DNA from: Lishizhenia sp.
GTDB lineage: Bacteria > Bacteroidota > Bacteroidia > Flavobacteriales_D > Crocinitomicaceae
DNA length: 15,094 nt
Reading direction: 5' to 3'
Assembly: GCA_007117055.1 (NCBI GenBank)
Contig: SKHH01000299.1
Span: 1-15,094 of the forward strand
The notes under the pieces are model-generated. The model was given only the letters and a program-made list of their open reading frames with translations. It made no database searches and was not told the origin of the DNA. This document shows positions 7,628-13,953 of the stretch, one piece after another; the first letter of the stretch is position 1, and each line of letters opens with the position of its first letter. A program made the translations under genes and the position numbers.

Positions 7628-9653
7628 TCTAGTTGTTGTCATATGTTTAGTAGGTATTATATCTGCCTGCGGAATTTTTAAGAATAGCTCATCCAAAAAG
7701 AAATATTCGATTAATACATCCTATATGGATTTATCGGTTGATCCTAAAGAGGATTTTTTTCAATTTGCTAATGGGACATGGGTAAAAGAAAACCCAATTC
7801 CAGACTCTGAATCTCGATGGGGAAGCTTCAATGAGTTGGATCAAGAAAACAAAGTAAAGCTTACAACTATTTTAGAAACAGCTGCGCAAAACACGGATGC
7901 AAAAATAGGTTCAACAGAACAACTTATTGGAGATTACTACAGTGCTTTTATGAACGATGAACTTCGCTCTGAAGAAACAAAAACATTCATTAAAGATATC
8001 AATGAATTAAATGAGAAATTAACTTCTTTAGATGATCTTTTTCTGTTTATGATTGACGCTCAAAAAAAAGGTGTTTCATTGTTTTTTAACCTAGGAGTAA
8101 GACAAGACTTAAAAGATGTTGACAAACACATGGTTTATATAACTCAAGGAGGTATTGGTCTGCCAAATAAAGAATATTATGACGCTTCTAAACCGGATAA
8201 AAAAGAAATCTTAGATGCTTATCAGGGTCATATTCAAACAATTCTCACCTTAGCTTCCGTTGATAATGCCGAAAAACATGCAGAGCAAGCATTGGAATTT
8301 GAAATGAAATTGGCGGAAATGATGATGTCACCAGCTGAATTACGCGTGCCTGAAAACACCTACAATAAACTAGGTGTTGAAGAGGTTAGTAAGTTCTCCT
8401 CCATTATTCCGTTACACAAGTTTATTTTTTACAGAGGAATCGAAGATGTCGATACTGTAATTGTTAGTCAGCCAGCATATATGGAACATGCAATGAATAT
8501 GTTGGAAAAAGAAGATTTTGAAACCATTAAAAGTTATGTAATTTGGAGGGTCTTAAATCATTATGAAAATCATTTAGACGAAAGTTTTCTTAAAGCTCAT
8601 TTTGAATTTTATGGTTCCATTTTATCAGGTGCTAAGACCCCCAAGCCAGCCAATGAAAGAGCGATTGACGAAATGACTCGAATGGCTGTGAAAGATGCAT
8701 TGGGTAAGGCTTTCGTTGAAGAACACTTTTCTCCAGAAGCAAAAGACAAGATTAACGAAATGGTGGATAACCTCTTAGTGGTGTATAGAGAGCGTATTCA
8801 AAAGTTAAGTTGGATGACTGATGAAACCAAAGTAAAAGCCATAGAAAAATTAGATGCGATTGGAAGAAAATTAGGCTACCCTGAAGAGTGGAAAGACTAC
8901 TCGGATTTGACGATTTCTAGAGATAGTTATTTACAAAATGTGGACGCATGTAGACGTTTTTCTATTCAAGAAAACATCAACAAATATGGACAACCCGTCG
9001 ACAAAAATGAATGGGGAATGCCAGCGCACATGGTAAATGCTTATTATCACCCTTTACACAATCTCATTGCCTTTCCTGCAGGAATCATGCAAGCACCTTT
9101 TTTTGATATAAATGCTGAAGATGCAGTGAATTATGGTGGTATCGGCATGGTAATTGGGCATGAGTTTACGCATGGATTTGATGATATGGGTAGTAAATTT
9201 GCAGCTGACGGTTCTTTTACGAATTGGTGGACTGAAAAAGACCGTTTAAATTTCGAACGCCGCACACAAAAATTAGGAGATACTTATGCCAATTTTTGTA
9301 CAGAAGACAAGCATTGTGTTAATCCAGATTTAACGATGGGTGAAAACATTGCAGATTTAGGAGGAATTACAATGGCTTACCATGCTTATGCTCGAACTAA
9401 AGAGTATAAGTCTGGGACAGAGATCAACGGTTTTACTCCTTCGCAACGTTTCTTTATAGCGTATGCTCAATTATGGAAAATAAGTTATACCGAAGCGGAA
9501 TTAAAAAAACGATTGGCTACTGACCCTCACAGTCCCGGAATGTATCGTGTAAATGGCCCTTTAATGAATAGTCCTGAGTTTTTTGAAGCTTTTGATATTC
9601 AGGAAGGTAGTCCTATGCGTCGTAATCAAAAAGAAATCAGTATCATTTGGTAA
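7617..9653 (+). CDS. M13-family zinc metallopeptidase (neprilysin/PepO-like), lipoprotein
   Basis: This is a predicted membrane-anchored oligopeptidase of the cell envelope. Residues 1-18 form a lipoprotein signal with lipobox IISAC, the lipidated Cys being C18. The N-terminal M13 domain spans about 40-430 (DDLFLFM, VYITQGGIGLPNKEYY). The catalytic domain carries NAYYHPLHNLIAFPAG (474-489), the zinc motif HEFTH (515-519), the third ligand in ENIAD (E576, D580), and the substrate/transition-state residues H638 and R644 with neprilysin spacing. All catalytic residues are present, so it should be active. The length of 678 is typical. It ends in IIW rather than the C-x-W of the animal family members. 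It sits in an operon, with its start inside elaA and its end overlapping miaA by 7 bp. The substrate is unknown. Confidence 0.95.
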   Translation: MKFNLVVVICLVGIISACGIFKNSSSKKKYSINTSYMDLSVDPKEDFFQFANGTWVKENPIPDSESRWGSFNELDQENKVKLTTILETAAQNTDAKIGSTEQLIGDYYSAFMNDELRSEETKTFIKDINELNEKLTSLDDLFLFMIDAQKKGVSLFFNLGVRQDLKDVDKHMVYITQGGIGLPNKEYYDASKPDKKEILDAYQGHIQTILTLASVDNAEKHAEQALEFEMKLAEMMMSPAELRVPENTYNKLGVEEVSKFSSIIPLHKFIFYRGIEDVDTVIVSQPAYMEHAMNMLEKEDFETIKSYVIWRVLNHYENHLDESFLKAHFEFYGSILSGAKTPKPANERAIDEMTRMAVKDALGKAFVEEHFSPEAKDKINEMVDNLLVVYRERIQKLSWMTDETKVKAIEKLDAIGRKLGYPEEWKDYSDLTISRDSYLQNVDACRRFSIQENINKYGQPVDKNEWGMPAHMVNAYYHPLHNLIAFPAGIMQAPFFDINAEDAVNYGGIGMVIGHEFTHGFDDMGSKFAADGSFTNWWTEKDRLNFERRTQKLGDTYANFCTEDKHCVNPDLTMGENIADLGGITMAYHAYARTKEYKSGTEINGFTPSQRFFIAYAQLWKISYTEAELKKRLATDPHSPGMYRVNGPLMNSPEFFEAFDIQEGSPMRRNQKEISIIW

Positions 9654-10558
9654 GTAGTTCCAAACATCTTATCATTATTGCTGGTCCTACTGCTAGTGGA
9701 AAAACTAGTGTTGCAGTAGAAGTTGCTAAAGGGTTGGATTGCTCCATTGTATCAGCCGATAGTCGTCAGTTTTACAAAGAATTGAACATTGGTTCTGCTA
9801 AACCTTCAACGGAAGATATGAAAGGAGTGCCTCACTACTTTGTGGATTTTGAAACGGTAACAAATCCTATTTCTGCAGGAGAATTTGAGCGTATTTGTCT
9901 AGATAAATTAGCATCCTTATTTCAAGAAAAAGATCATGTTGTAATGGTTGGAGGTTCTGGGATGTTTATTAATGCAGTAGCTTTTGGACTCGACCCTCTT
10001 CCCCACTCTAAAGAAATTCGAGAAAAATGGAATACTATACATCAAGAAAAAGGACTTGACTATCTACTGGAAATACTAAAGGTTAAAGATGTAACTTACT
10101 ATAATCAAGTAGATCGATCTAATCCCGTTCGAATAATTAGGGCGTTAGAGGTTATCGATATTACGAATACTACTTATTCATCACAACGAAAAGGTAAATC
10201 TGTTAAAAGACCATTTAACGTCCATTATTTTGTGCTTAAACACGAAAGAGAAACGCTGTACAAACGAATTAATGAACGGGTAATCAAAATGATGGTGGAA
10301 GGTTTGTGGAATGAAGCCGTTTCTTTGGAACATTTCAGAAATTTTCAGTCCTTAAATACCGTGGGGTATAAAGAAATTTTCCATGCATTAGACAATAATC
10401 TGTCTCAAGCACATGCAATTCAAGAAATCCAAAAAAACACAAGAAGATATGCAAAGCGTCAACTTACTTGGTTTCGTCAGGTAGAAAGTGCTATTTGGAT
10501 AAAGTATAAAAATGAAGAAAAAACGGTTTTAGAAATTTTAAAACAGATTAAAGGTTAA
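9647..10558 (+). CDS. miaA: tRNA dimethylallyltransferase MiaA, TTG start
   Basis: MiaA adds a dimethylallyl group to N6 of A37 in tRNAs that read UNN codons. The P-loop GPTASGKT is at residues 13-20, followed by SADSRQFYKELNIGSAKP (36-53), VGGSGMF (101-107), NPVRIIRALEV (159-169), NTVGYKE (237-243) and the C-terminal NTRRYAKRQLTWFR (264-277). The length of 303 is normal. The only usual start codon upstream of the P-loop is TTG at 9647, because the frame is closed by TAA at 9623 and contains no ATG or GTG between that stop and the P-loop. The start overlaps the stop of the M13 gene by 7 bp, so translation is probably coupled to it. A low translation rate because of the TTG is inference. Confidence 0.95.
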   Translation: MVSSSKHLIIIAGPTASGKTSVAVEVAKGLDCSIVSADSRQFYKELNIGSAKPSTEDMKGVPHYFVDFETVTNPISAGEFERICLDKLASLFQEKDHVVMVGGSGMFINAVAFGLDPLPHSKEIREKWNTIHQEKGLDYLLEILKVKDVTYYNQVDRSNPVRIIRALEVIDITNTTYSSQRKGKSVKRPFNVHYFVLKHERETLYKRINERVIKMMVEGLWNEAVSLEHFRNFQSLNTVGYKEIFHALDNNLSQAHAIQEIQKNTRRYAKRQLTWFRQVESAIWIKYKNEEKTVLEILKQIKG

Positions 10559-10602
10559 CATTAAGATAACTTACTCGGCATTATTTTTATTCGTGGTTTA
10601 CT

Positions 10603-10610
10603 TAATTTTG
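10603..10610 (+). promoter_or_regulatory. Bacteroidota -7 promoter element (TAATTTTG)
   Basis: TAATTTTG is a full match to TAnnTTTG and ends only 7 bp before the ATG at 10618, so an RNA starting at the usual distance would have almost no leader. The -33 box is not recognisable. Confidence 0.4.
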
Positions 10611-10617
10611 CCATCGT

Positions 10618-11568
10618 ATGAAGTATATACTATTCACGCTGTTCATTGCTGCTGTAGTTTTTGTTGGTTGTAAATCAACTAAAGAAGTTTTCAGTAAGGC
10701 AGTGCTCGTAGATAAAAGTGAGCTTACCTCAATTTCGTCAGGTTCAGCAATGTCATTATTAAAATCTCACTTCTATATCGTGGGCGATGACGATCCATAC
10801 TTATGGAAATTAAGTTCATCTGGACAAGTAAAGGGTAAATGGCAAATTTGGGACACGTTGAATATTGAAAACAAGCGAATAGTTTCAAAATTAAAACCAG
10901 ATTTTGAAGCTAGTACTTTTGTTCCTTATAAAAATGATTCATTGCTTATTTTATTAGGGTCTGGATCAAAAAGTCCAAATCGCGATATAATTATGACTTT
11001 TCATCCCAAAACATTTGAGCTAAATCGGTTCAAACGTGAAAGGTCATTTTTTTATGATTTAAAAAATCACTTTGATTTAACGAGTAGAGAACTAAACATT
11101 GAGGCATTGGCTCATTTTAGAGACTCGTTGTATATTTTTAATCGTCACAACAACACTATTTATTCCATAACAAAAGTAGATTTTTTTAACTATAAATACG
11201 AAGAGACTACAACAATGCCTTTTATGAATTCTAAGCATTTTACTCTTCCGACCTTGGACAGTGATACAGCCCGTTTTTCGGGAGCAAACTTCATTGATGG
11301 CACATCATTATTGTTATTTTCAGCAACCATTGAAAATACCGAGAATTGGGAAAAAGACGGTGGAATAAAAGGTAGCTTTATTGGAGGAATCGATTTTTCA
11401 ACCAACAAGTTACTGTTCTGTGTTCCTGTTCAAACAAAAGAAGGTGAAACATACATCGGGAAAATTGAAGGTTTATACGGAGAAAAGAGAGATAATCATA
11501 TATTGGTGCACGCCATCACAGATAACGACGATGGATCAACCCTATGGTTAAAAATTCGGGTAGATTAG
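10618..11568 (+). CDS. Predicted lipoprotein of unknown function, possible beta-propeller
   Basis: The 316-residue protein starts with a lipoprotein signal (MKYILFTLFIAAVVFVGC, lipidated Cys at 18), so it should be anchored in the envelope. The rest is a series of short hydrophobic strands with turn motifs: HFYIVGDDDPYLWKLSSSG, LKPDFEAS, ELNIEALAHFRDSLYIFNR, FSGANFIDG and KIEGLYGE. Repeated 'x-E-(A/G)-L/S' turns and 'observe a value, print it' strands recall esterase-like or phytase-like beta-propellers, but I do not recognise a named family and no catalytic motif stands out. It follows miaA by 59 bp and has its own candidate promoter, so it may be transcribed independently. The next gene is convergent, with 28 bp between the two stop codons and no clear terminator. 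Confidence 0.8.
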   Translation: MKYILFTLFIAAVVFVGCKSTKEVFSKAVLVDKSELTSISSGSAMSLLKSHFYIVGDDDPYLWKLSSSGQVKGKWQIWDTLNIENKRIVSKLKPDFEASTFVPYKNDSLLILLGSGSKSPNRDIIMTFHPKTFELNRFKRERSFFYDLKNHFDLTSRELNIEALAHFRDSLYIFNRHNNTIYSITKVDFFNYKYEETTTMPFMNSKHFTLPTLDSDTARFSGANFIDGTSLLLFSATIENTENWEKDGGIKGSFIGGIDFSTNKLLFCVPVQTKEGETYIGKIEGLYGEKRDNHILVHAITDNDDGSTLWLKIRVD

Positions 11569-11584
11569 TTCTTATGAATTCGAA

Positions 11585-11592
11585 TACTTTTG
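11585..11592 (+). promoter_or_regulatory. -7-like element (TACTTTTG) pointing antisense into the small gene
   Basis: TACTTTTG is a full match to TAnnTTTG and is followed by CAC. It lies in the 28-bp gap between two convergent genes and points into the 3' end of the minus-strand gene 11597-11824. No -33 box is evident. It could start an antisense RNA or be chance. Confidence 0.25.
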
Positions 11593-11596
11593 CACG

Positions 11597-11824
11597 TTAA
11601 CTTTCTAAAAGAATCTTATATTCTGTTGCTTCAATTTTAAAGTAAAGTTCATCATCTGCATCAAGAATGGATTGAATTAACACCTTTTCGAAATACTTGT
11701 CAGCTTTTAAATTGTGCATAAACTTTCGTTGGCCAATAAACTGAATTTCTTCCATTTCATGTTTCGAAATGACTTTATAATAAGACTTCTTATCAAAACG
11801 TGCTCTATATTGTGGAAAGTCCAT
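11597..11824 (-). CDS. Small conserved-looking cytoplasmic protein, function unknown
   Basis: The 75-residue product begins MDFPQYRARFDKKSYYKVIS and continues with an EEIQFIG segment and an acidic C-terminal half. It has no signal peptide or membrane segment. The N-terminus resembles a short hypothetical family I remember from Flavobacteriia (pattern FPQYR-x-K-SYYKI, then E-E-Q-IG), so I take it as a real gene rather than a shadow. It is divergent from the TPR gene, with only 25 bp between the starts, and has a full -7 element at the right distance (11847-11854). I do not know its function. Confidence 0.75.
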   Translation of the reverse strand: MDFPQYRARFDKKSYYKVISKHEMEEIQFIGQRKFMHNLKADKYFEKVLIQSILDADDELYFKIEATEYKILLES

Positions 11825-11831
11825 ATTTTTG
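11824..11831 (+). promoter_or_regulatory. -7 promoter element (TATTTTTG) for the TPR-nth operon
   Basis: TATTTTTG is a full TAnnTTTG match ending 18 bp before the ATG at 11850. Its first base is also the first base of the divergent gene's start codon. The -33 region is poor. Confidence 0.45.
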
Positions 11832-11846
11832 AAATAAAATGAAATT

Positions 11847-11854
11847 CAAATGTA
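11847..11854 (-). promoter_or_regulatory. -7 promoter element (TACATTTG) for the small divergent gene
   Basis: The minus strand reads TACATTTG, a full TAnnTTTG match that ends 22 bp before the ATG at 11824. It covers the start codon of the divergent TPR gene (11850-11852), so the two promoters overlap. Confidence 0.45.
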
Positions 11855-12470
11855 CGTAAATTCACAACATAAAAAAGGAAACGATTTACTGGATCAACAA
11901 AAATTTGAGGAGGCAATTAAAGCTTTTAACGAAGCATTGAAGATAGCGCCAGAACATCCTGATATTCTTTCTCATCGCGGTGTGTGCTATCTGCACATGA
12001 ACCGAAAAAAGAGTTGCATAGACGACTTACAAAAAGCAAAAGAAATAGAACCCGATAATAGCTATCGTTATGCCTCAATGGCTTATGCATTAGATTTTTT
12101 TGGTGATTTAGATGGAGCGATAGCCTTATATGAAGTAGCGGTTAAATTGGATCCAGATGATGCTGTAGCGCATAATAACTTAGGCTTGCTTCTAGAGAAA
12201 AAAGGTTATGCGGATAAAGCGAAACGAAAATTTGAGCGAGCTGACAAACTGGCTAAAATTGAGAAAAAAATATTTGATGATTTGGATGAAAAAATTTCAC
12301 CTGAATCGCCTACTCCTTCAGAAGGTACGACCATTCAACCCAAAAAACTAAGTGCCGATAAAAAACGTTCTGAAAAAGAAGTCATCAAAGATGTATTTAC
12401 CAAAAAATCGAGTTTTAAAGAATTTCTAAATTTCATCAAAAACGGATTTAAATTAAAAAAAAATGACTAA
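11850..12470 (+). CDS. Tetratricopeptide repeat (TPR) protein
   Basis: The 206-residue protein has about four TPR units at residues 5-37, 38-71, 72-104 and 105-138. They show TPR consensus positions such as G-N-x-x-x-x-x-x-F-x-x-A, HRGVCYLHM, A-I-x-x-Y-x-x-A-V-x-L-x-P and NNLGLLLEKKG. Residues 139-206 are a charged, Lys-rich tail with probable helices. There is no signal peptide, so it is probably a cytoplasmic scaffold; the partner is unknown. Its end overlaps the start of nth by 8 bp, within an A-rich run (A9 before TGAC), which suggests co-translation. Functional linkage to DNA repair is not implied by anything else in the sequence. Confidence 0.9.
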   Translation: MYVNSQHKKGNDLLDQQKFEEAIKAFNEALKIAPEHPDILSHRGVCYLHMNRKKSCIDDLQKAKEIEPDNSYRYASMAYALDFFGDLDGAIALYEVAVKLDPDDAVAHNNLGLLLEKKGYADKAKRKFERADKLAKIEKKIFDDLDEKISPESPTPSEGTTIQPKKLSADKKRSEKEVIKDVFTKKSSFKEFLNFIKNGFKLKKND

Positions 12471-13131
12471 AAAAGAAAAGGCTCAGTATATCATAGAGAC
12501 ATTGGAAGAATTATATCCTGAAACGCCGGTGCCACTCGATCATACAGATTCATATACTCTACTTATTGCAGTTTTACTTTCAGCGCAATGTACAGATGAA
12601 CGCGTGAATCAAATAACCCCCAAACTTTTTGCTCGCGCTAATACGCCACAAGAAATGATTTTACTTTCGGTAGACGAAATACGAGAAATCATCAAACCCT
12701 GTGGATTATCTCCTAGAAAATCAAAAGCTATTTCTGAACTTTCTCATATTTTGATCAATGAACACAACGGAGAAGTTCCTCAAAGTTTTGAAGCGCTAGA
12801 AAAACTACCAGGAGTTGGGCACAAAACAGCAAGTGTTGTAATGGCACAAGCTTTCGGAGTTCCCGCATTTCCTGTTGACACACACATACATCGACTTTTA
12901 TATCGTTGGGGGATTTCCAATGGCAAAAGTGTGGAACAAACCGAAAAAGATGCGAAAAAAGTATTCCCTAAGGAGATATGGAATAAATTGCATCTTCAAA
13001 TAATCTTTTATGGAAGAAGCCATTCGCCTGCTCGTAGCCCTCTGCTATCGAAAGACATCATTACAAAGAAAATTGGTCGCAAAAGCGTAATCAAAACCTA
13101 CAAAGATTTTGGTAGCGATGTAATCAATTAA
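12463..13131 (+). CDS. nth: Endonuclease III (base-excision DNA glycosylase/AP lyase) without the [4Fe-4S] cysteines
   Basis: Nth removes oxidised pyrimidines from DNA and cleaves the abasic site. The helix-hairpin-helix LPGVGHKTA spans 115-123 with catalytic K121, and the VDTHIHR motif supplies catalytic D139. Other Nth signatures are LLIAVLLSAQCTDERVN (33-49) and CGLSPRKSKAI (80-90). The length of 222 is normal. The region that normally holds C-x6-C-x2-C-x5-C reads GRSHSPARSPLLSKDIITKK (184-203) and contains no cysteine; the protein has only C43 and C80. The C-terminus is otherwise collinear (GRKSV), so this is a cluster-free variant and not a frameshift. From memory, other Flavobacteriia have a similar variant. 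It overlaps the TPR gene by 8 bp. Confidence 0.95.
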   Translation: MTKKEKAQYIIETLEELYPETPVPLDHTDSYTLLIAVLLSAQCTDERVNQITPKLFARANTPQEMILLSVDEIREIIKPCGLSPRKSKAISELSHILINEHNGEVPQSFEALEKLPGVGHKTASVVMAQAFGVPAFPVDTHIHRLLYRWGISNGKSVEQTEKDAKKVFPKEIWNKLHLQIIFYGRSHSPARSPLLSKDIITKKIGRKSVIKTYKDFGSDVIN

Positions 13132-13186
13132 TAACAGTGAATTTATTGAATTAATCAATCCCACAATAATTACTAATTTGAAACAA

Positions 13187-13417
13187 TTACTGAGCCGCAA
13201 CAATAGTTTCTATTTCACTGTTTAGAATACGAACAGAATCTCGAGATGTTTCTAGGTCATAGATCAATATATCAACGTCTCCATGGCACACATCAAGCTC
13301 TTCTTGAATAACTTTTAAATCATCTTTCATATTGAAAATTTTACCCATCATATAAATGTTCCAAAGTAAAAAACCAATCATGACTACAAAAACAGCGTAT
13401 ACAATACCTTTATTCAT
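13187..13417 (-). CDS. Small single-pass membrane protein with coiled coil
   Basis: The 76-residue product has a membrane helix at about residues 5-24 (IVYAVFVVMIGFLLWNIYMM) and then a predicted coiled coil at about 28-72 (DDLKVIQEELD, LETSRDSVRILNSEIE with heptad-like spacing). It probably exposes the coiled coil on one face of the inner membrane. A full -7 element lies 13 bp upstream of its ATG (13431-13438). I recognise no family. FtsL/FtsB-like small division proteins have a similar build, but nothing else supports that. It is convergent with nth, with 55 bp between the stops. Confidence 0.65.
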   Translation of the reverse strand: MNKGIVYAVFVVMIGFLLWNIYMMGKIFNMKDDLKVIQEELDVCHGDVDILIYDLETSRDSVRILNSEIETIVAAQ

Positions 13418-13430
13418 ATATTTTTTTTAT

Positions 13431-13438
13431 CAAAGCTA
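13431..13438 (-). promoter_or_regulatory. -7 promoter element (TAGCTTTG) for the small membrane protein
   Basis: The minus strand reads TAGCTTTG, a full TAnnTTTG match ending 13 bp before the ATG at 13417. TTTG at 13466-13469 (minus strand) lies 27 bp away, further than the usual -33 spacing. Confidence 0.45.
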
Positions 13439-13466
13439 AAAATAAAAATGAAATACTACTCCTTTC

Positions 13467-13476
13467 AAACTATTAA
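13467..13476 (+). repeat. Left target-site duplication of the MITE-like element
   Basis: AAACTATTAA directly abuts the left end of the element; the right copy at 13889-13898 is AAACTATTGA, with one mismatch in ten. Confidence 0.55.
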
Positions 13477-13494
13477 CAGGGCAAACTCATACTT
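13477..13494 (+). repeat. Left terminal inverted repeat of the MITE-like element
   Basis: CAGGGCAAACTCATACTT is the inverted copy of 13871-13888, identical at 17 of 18 positions; only the outermost base differs. Confidence 0.8.
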
Positions 13495-13730
13495 TTATTT
13501 TCAATTTGAACTCATTTCTTTGTGATAAATGGTTTGAAATATCCCGAATACTCAAGAAATCATATCAACGCCATGATTCCGGCGTTCTTCCCGACCTATC
13601 GGTGCGGGACAGGTTGATACTTCTCGACTATGCCCGAAGCACCGCACTTTTAACTACACTACGTTTCGTTAAAACCACTTGACCACCTTCAATTTTTTAT
13701 TTCACAAAATAAATACAATTAAAGACTTAT

Positions 13731-13749
13731 AAGTATGAGGTGTTTGCGG
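13731..13749. repeat. Internal degenerate copy of the terminal repeat
   Basis: AAGTATGAG at 13731-13739, an extra GTG, then TTTGC at 13743-13747 repeats the right terminal repeat (AAGTATGAGTTTGC) in the same direction. It may mark a nested or rearranged end, or be a subterminal transposase site. Confidence 0.5.
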
Positions 13750-13870
13750 TGTGCCAAGCCTGTCGAGGTAAGTGTTTCGACGGAATAATATGGAGTCGAA
13801 ATGTATCGAGAGCCCGACAATCAGAGTTACAATTTCTACTCTTACCAGAAGCTATTTCTTAAAATCAATG

Positions 13871-13888
13871 AAGTATGAGTTTGCCCTA
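13871..13888 (-). repeat. Right terminal inverted repeat of the MITE-like element
   Basis: The reverse complement is TAGGGCAAACTCATACTT, identical to the left end at 17 of 18 positions. Confidence 0.8.
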
Positions 13889-13898
13889 AAACTATTGA
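13889..13898 (+). repeat. Right target-site duplication of the MITE-like element
   Basis: AAACTATTGA directly follows the right terminal repeat and matches the left flank at 9 of 10 bases. Confidence 0.55.
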
Positions 13899-13929
13899 AG
13901 ATTCGATAAACTAGATAGAAATTATTATG

Positions 13930-13937
13930 TAAATTTG
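13930..13937 (+). promoter_or_regulatory. -7 promoter element (TAAATTTG) for panB
   Basis: TAAATTTG followed by C is a full TAnnTTTG match ending 16 bp before the panB ATG. No standard -33 box is seen; the -33 zone lies only a few bases beyond the right end of the MITE-like element. Confidence 0.5.
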
Positions 13938-13953
13938 CCTAAAAAGTAAAAAT

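Larger units (their letters stand above)
13477..13888. mobile_element. MITE-like non-autonomous transposable element, 412 bp
   Basis: The left end CAGGGCAAACTCATACTT (13477-13494) and the right end (13871-13888, reverse complement TAGGGCAAACTCATACTT) match at 17 of 18 bases. A 10-bp direct repeat with one mismatch flanks both ends. The interior has no convincing open reading frame and contains several hairpins: AACGCC/GGCGTT (13567-13586), CCCG/CGGG (13590-13608), TTTTAAC/GTTAAAA (13648-13674) and TTTCGAC/GTCGAAA (13775-13801). Parts are clearly richer in G+C than the surroundings. Terminal CAGGG and a duplication of 8-10 bp are what I remember for the ISAs1 family, so an ISAs1-type transposase elsewhere in the genome may move it; this is inference. 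It fills most of the gene-less stretch 13418-13953 between the small membrane gene and panB. Confidence 0.7.

Noticed and set aside
9560..9653. Broken C-terminus of the M13 peptidase (no C-x-W ending)
   Set aside because: All catalytic residues and the normal length are present, and bacterial members commonly lack the terminal cysteine, so this is not evidence of damage.
13010..13131. Frameshift in nth removing the iron-sulfur cysteines
   Set aside because: The residues after the gap remain collinear with Nth (SPAR, KDIITKKIGRKSV), and other frames here show no cysteine cluster.
13132..13186. Bidirectional terminator between nth and the small membrane gene
   Set aside because: Only a weak 5-bp AT-only pair (ATTGA/TCAAT) is visible, with no T-run, so I do not call it.
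13648..13674. Integron attC-like site (TTTTAAC ... GTTAAAA)
   Set aside because: The outer bases break the attC core consensus, the spacing of 13 nt is far too short, and there is no integrase or cassette array nearby.
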